A DNA stretch of 64,000 bases, taken from the NCBI GenBank assembly GCA_036583965.1, contig JAZBQD010000030.1, positions 86,144,800-86,208,799 on the forward strand, given 5' to 3'. Made by a program: the position numbers and the translations under genes. This DNA is from Prunella strophiata (taxonomy: Eukaryota; Chordata; Aves; Passeriformes; Prunellidae). The notes under the pieces were generated by a model. It saw only the letters and a list, made by a program, of their open reading frames with translations. It made no database searches and was not told the DNA's origin. This document shows positions 60,592 through 64,000 of this stretch, piece after piece. Each line of letters opens with the position of its first letter. Positions within the stretch are counted from its first letter, which is position 1.

Positions 60592-61535
60592 GTAATCATA
60601 GACTATTTAAAACTGGAAAAGATCTCTTAGATCAATAAGTACAGCTGGTATCCTGGCATTGCCAAGTTCACCACTAAAACGTGTACCTAAGTGCCACATC
60701 TGCCTGTGTTAAATACTTTCAGGGATGGTGACTCAGCTATTTCCCTGGGCAGCCTATTGCAGTGCTTAACAACCTTTTCCTTTAATAAATATTTCCTATT
60801 TTTCAATCCAAACCTTTCCTGCTGCAACTTGAGGTCAATTCCTTATGTCCTCTGCCTAATTAACTGGGAGAAGAGACGAGACCTCACCTGACTATCACAT
60901 CCATTCACATACTTGTAGAGAGTGATGAGGTCTCCCTTGTTTCTCCTTTTCTCCAGACTGGGCAATCCCATGTCCCTGAGCCTCTCCTCATTTGACTCAT
61001 GCTCTAGACCTCTCACCAGCACCATTGCTCTTCTCTGGACATGCTTCAGCACCTCAATGCTTTTCTTGTAGTGAGGGGCCCAAAACTGAGCACAGGATTT
61101 GAGGTGTGGCCTCACCAGTGCTGAGTACAGGGGGACAATCCCTGCCCTGCTCCTGCTGGCCACACTACTGCTGATATAGCCAGACTGCCATTGGCTTCTT
61201 GGCCACCTGGGAGCACTCTGGACAATGTTCAGCCTCTGTGTACCAGCACCCCCAGGCCCTTTTCCCACTGGGCAGTTTTCCAGCCACTCTGTCACCAATT
61301 TGTAGCAATGCAGGGGGCTGTTGTAACCCAAGTACAGGACCCAGCACTTCAGCTTGTTGAACCTCATACAGTTGACCTTGTCACACTTATCCAGACTGTC
61401 CAGATCCCTCTGCAGAACCTTCCTACCCTCCAGCAGATCAACACTCCCACCCAGCTGGGTGTCATCTGCAAACTGACAGAGGGTGCACTCAATTCCCTCA
61501 TCCAGATCAATGGTATAGATAACAAAGAAAATATT
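60592..61535 (-). mobile_element. CR1 LINE fragment with ORF2 reverse transcriptase C-terminal part
   Basis: The 3' UTR is at the left (TGTAATCATAGACTATTTAA near 60592, then CCAAGTTCACCACTAAAACG). ORF2 runs leftward from about 61535. The 247-codon minus frame (61586-60843) carries the RT catalytic FADD box at 61472-61461 within [16 protein letters not shown], then [31 protein letters not shown], and [16 protein letters not shown]. The first ~18 codons are not CR1. Between about 61290 and 61160 the frame departs from CR1 and a second minus frame carries the expected sequence, so two compensating frameshifts are present. RT fingers, the rest of the palm and the endonuclease are missing. Confidence 0.93.
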
Positions 61536-61559
61536 AGTACTATTGGTACTAAGGAGACT

Positions 61560-64000
61560 TGAAGAAAATGTGTGCAAAGTGTTCACAATCTTGAAAGACT
61601 AGAGGCAGCCAGATGTTTATCATTGTTTCTGTGCATGGAGAATAAAGCTCATGTATTTCATAAATAAAGTGACAGTATTTCAACCTAGTTTCTTAGTCCC
61701 TGCTTCATATTAGTGGATAGTCATCAAAAAGATTTTAGGGTGGATAGTGATCTTATCCTCTGCTTTTTAATGATAGAATTTTAATTGTTCAGTTGAGAAA
61801 GAAAGCATTCTGTATGGTAAGAATCTCATGGCAGTTATTCAAGGACAAAATAATTACTAAAAAGTCAGAAATATTCTCTCCACGGAGTCACAGTCTATCT
61901 GTTTGATCTACTGAGGAGTTAGAGATTTCATATACTGAGTGGCCATGATTTGTTTTTTGGGTTTTTTTAGTGATAGTATTTTTTCTTACAAGAGCTATGC
62001 ATTTAGACATCTGCAAGAATAAAAATGGTGTTTGGATAAATCCATCTATTATATTTATCTATTGATATAAGCATACTTACTTTGAAAACTTGACTTCTGG
62101 CCATGAATAAGGGTATCTTTGTAATATTCCTCTGAGGGAAAGAAAATGCAATTAGATCTGTTTTACAAAGATGAAAGGAAAGAGATTAAGGACTAAACTT
62201 AGGAAGGTACCTGAGGACTATTTACAAAAGGTAACTGTAGTCAGACATTTCTAGAGTATGATTTGCAGAACTTGAAGATGGGCTTTGAGTCAACCCCTGG
62301 AGTTTCTTTCTCTTTGTCTCACTTTGTGGAGTCATCCTGGGATGATTAGTTCCCCTAGGCTAAAGTTTGCATTTGACAAGATGCAGTGCAAGCCATATTT
62401 CAGACGTGTCCTTTCAATTGCTTATTCCCTGTGCTGGCATCCAAAGCCTTGGTCTACATTTTGGGTCTCTGTGCAATGAGAGGAGTTTGGGGGATGGAAT
62501 AACCAAAATCAGGACTCTGCTTAGAGAGTCCAGTGGGTAAGGATGTGCTTTGAACATTTGTTCCAGGATATTATTTCTTTTATTCACTCCCAGCAGGAGG
62601 TCTAAGGAGTTCTTTCTGGACTGCAAAACAACAAGTGCTTCTTAGCCAGGTACCACCAATGCACTTAGTTCTGCCCCCCTTTCTCCCTAACCCCACTTCT
62701 TGCACAAATTCTGATGGTCCCTCCCCATCTTCCTCTGCCATACAGCAGTTGCAGGCTAATCAGGGTACTGATAATTCACTTTAGTCAAGAACACATCCAG
62801 GAGACTAAAGAGATGAACTAAGGAGTATTGAGATCTCCCAATGACTGTGGCAAGGAGAGCAAGGTCATTTTATAGAATACTTTATAGCACTTAGTGTATG
62901 GACCTAAAATGCACCTAAAATGGTTTGTTGAACTCTCTGTAAACGTCTTTTAAGATGGAAAATATTTGTGGTGGAGACTAGAAATATACACCTGTCTCCT
63001 GAATCTTAATCCACTGTCTCAATATCAGATGGTGAAATCAAGAGGAGATATGTTAGAAATTAAACTAAATTGGATTGTTTTCCTTGTAGAGGATGGAAGA
63101 GCTGTCATATGTATGAATGAACCACAGAAACTTGACATTTTTTATACCATTTCTAAAGGTTGAATGGTGTCTTGGATATACTTGTTTTTACAGCAATATT
63201 CATTTCTGCCTGAGAATTACAAGCTGGTTTGCTTGCTTTTCTGCCTATTGAAGCCTGAACATTGTTTGGTTCACTATTATTTGCCTCTATTAAAATAGAG
63301 TTTTATGCCAGATTTTTAACAGGTGAAAAACATGGAATGACACCTAAGAATCTGATGAGAAAAAGAGTAATTTAATGCACATAAATACTGCTTTTAAAGA
63401 TAGAAAAGCACAACCTTTTTTTTTTTTTTTTTTTTTTTTTTGCCAATTCATTTGAATTTTGGTCAAGAATAAATTAGTGGAGCTGAGTATCTGTGGGAAA
63501 TGGAAACTCAGGGTATGAATTACAGAAGTTGAGAAATCTCTTTGGAAGGTTACAAGTTTTCTGTTAAGCTTTTTCTCCTTCATTTCTTATTATGTTCCTT
63601 ATAGCCTGTGTCCACATAGATCTGTGGATACTGGTCATGGTGGTTTGTCTTCACTCATCTGTCAGTGACCCTGTCTGGGACCTTTATGAAGCTCAATGTT
63701 GCATGGTCAAGTTTCACTGAGCTTGTGGATGTCACAGGCATCAGGGCATAGATAAGTGGGGAGGGGAGGAAGAGTGACAGGTACTAAACCTGTGTCCCAG
63801 TGTGACAGGGAGACAGACACATTCAAGGAACTTGAGAGCTCAGAATTACTCCAGTGTCCCATAGCTTAGATGAAGTGTTTGATTTTAACACCACAGCCTC
63901 AGACATGAAGACAATGCAGTAAATAGCATTGTTGCAGTGTGTTGCCTCTATGAGATGTTCATCATTGTCAGAACAGCTTTGATGCAGTTCAGCTGTGGGC
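61560..64000. other. Unassigned sequence to the right edge
   Basis: No gene or repeat is recognised apart from a 26-nt T run at 63416-63441. The last 400 bp are slightly less AT-rich, but I see no exon. Short frames (62285-62479, 62966-63163) lack motifs. Confidence 0.55.
63416..63441. repeat. Poly(T) run, 26 nt
   Basis: An uninterrupted T run. The bases to its right contain no TTTATT within about 40 bp, so the minus strand shows no poly(A) signal and a retrocopy tail is not supported. Confidence 0.9.

Noticed and set aside
1866..61535. Excess of CR1 on the minus strand (7 of 10) as a sign of a plus-strand host intron
   Set aside because: Ten elements are too few; such a split is common by chance.
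1620..63441. Idea that A runs are preferentially followed by C
   Set aside because: A by-eye tally of runs of eight or more on both strands gave roughly one third each for the three possible next bases, so there is no clear excess.
1..64000. CRISPR arrays, tRNA or rRNA genes, DNA transposons with terminal inverted repeats
   Set aside because: Looked for on both strands and none seen; the short direct repeats present are microsatellites or two-copy duplications.

Overview
The window looks like vertebrate, almost certainly bird, nuclear DNA. It is AT-rich and gene-poor. It carries several fragments of CR1, the main bird LINE, one of them ending in the diagnostic ATTCTGTG-type octamer tail. It also carries two LTR retroelement pieces of types I recognise from bird, especially songbird, genomes. 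Songbird is my best guess at order, but it rests on remembered LTR families. I see no bacterial-style operons, no CRISPR array, and no tRNA or rRNA gene. I could not identify a single exon of a host protein-coding gene. The window is best read as a gene desert or the inside of a very large intron.

Layout. Positions 1-1167 hold the 3' end of an endogenous retrovirus that enters from the left edge: the integrase reading frame (1-573), about 100 bp with a polypurine tract and no env gene, and a 3' LTR (675-1167). A CR1 fragment on the minus strand (1866-2430) and a tiny plus-strand CR1 RT scrap (3164-3258) follow, then another minus CR1 (4680-5190). Positions 5191-13280 are unassigned and AT-rich. 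At 13281-14265 two CR1 pieces of opposite strand and apparently different age lie head to head. Positions 14271-23429 are again unassigned. Positions 23430-24507 are a GC-richer segment with a CA microsatellite that may be an old antisense LTR. It abuts a nearly full-length solo LTR (24508-25085) with a recognisable TATA box and poly(A) signal. A plus-strand CR1 with an intact 3' tail lies at 26790-27200.

Positions 27201-43085 hold no recognised transposon, only simple sequence, including a 222-bp polypurine GAAA tract at 38343-38564. A short CR1 (43086-43400), a 39-bp tandem duplication (46621-46698), an ancient MIR/L3-like remnant (54475-54610), a long old CR1 (56335-57450) and a CR1 ORF2 fragment (60592-61535) complete the right half.

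No set of genes here works together. The only protein-coding signals are retroelement enzymes: integrase and CR1 reverse transcriptase remnants. I found no convincing new biological system. The best leads are the open D35E integrase frame, the ancient MIR/L3-like relic and its flank, the candidate retrocopy tail at 10739-10803, and the head-to-head CR1 pair.
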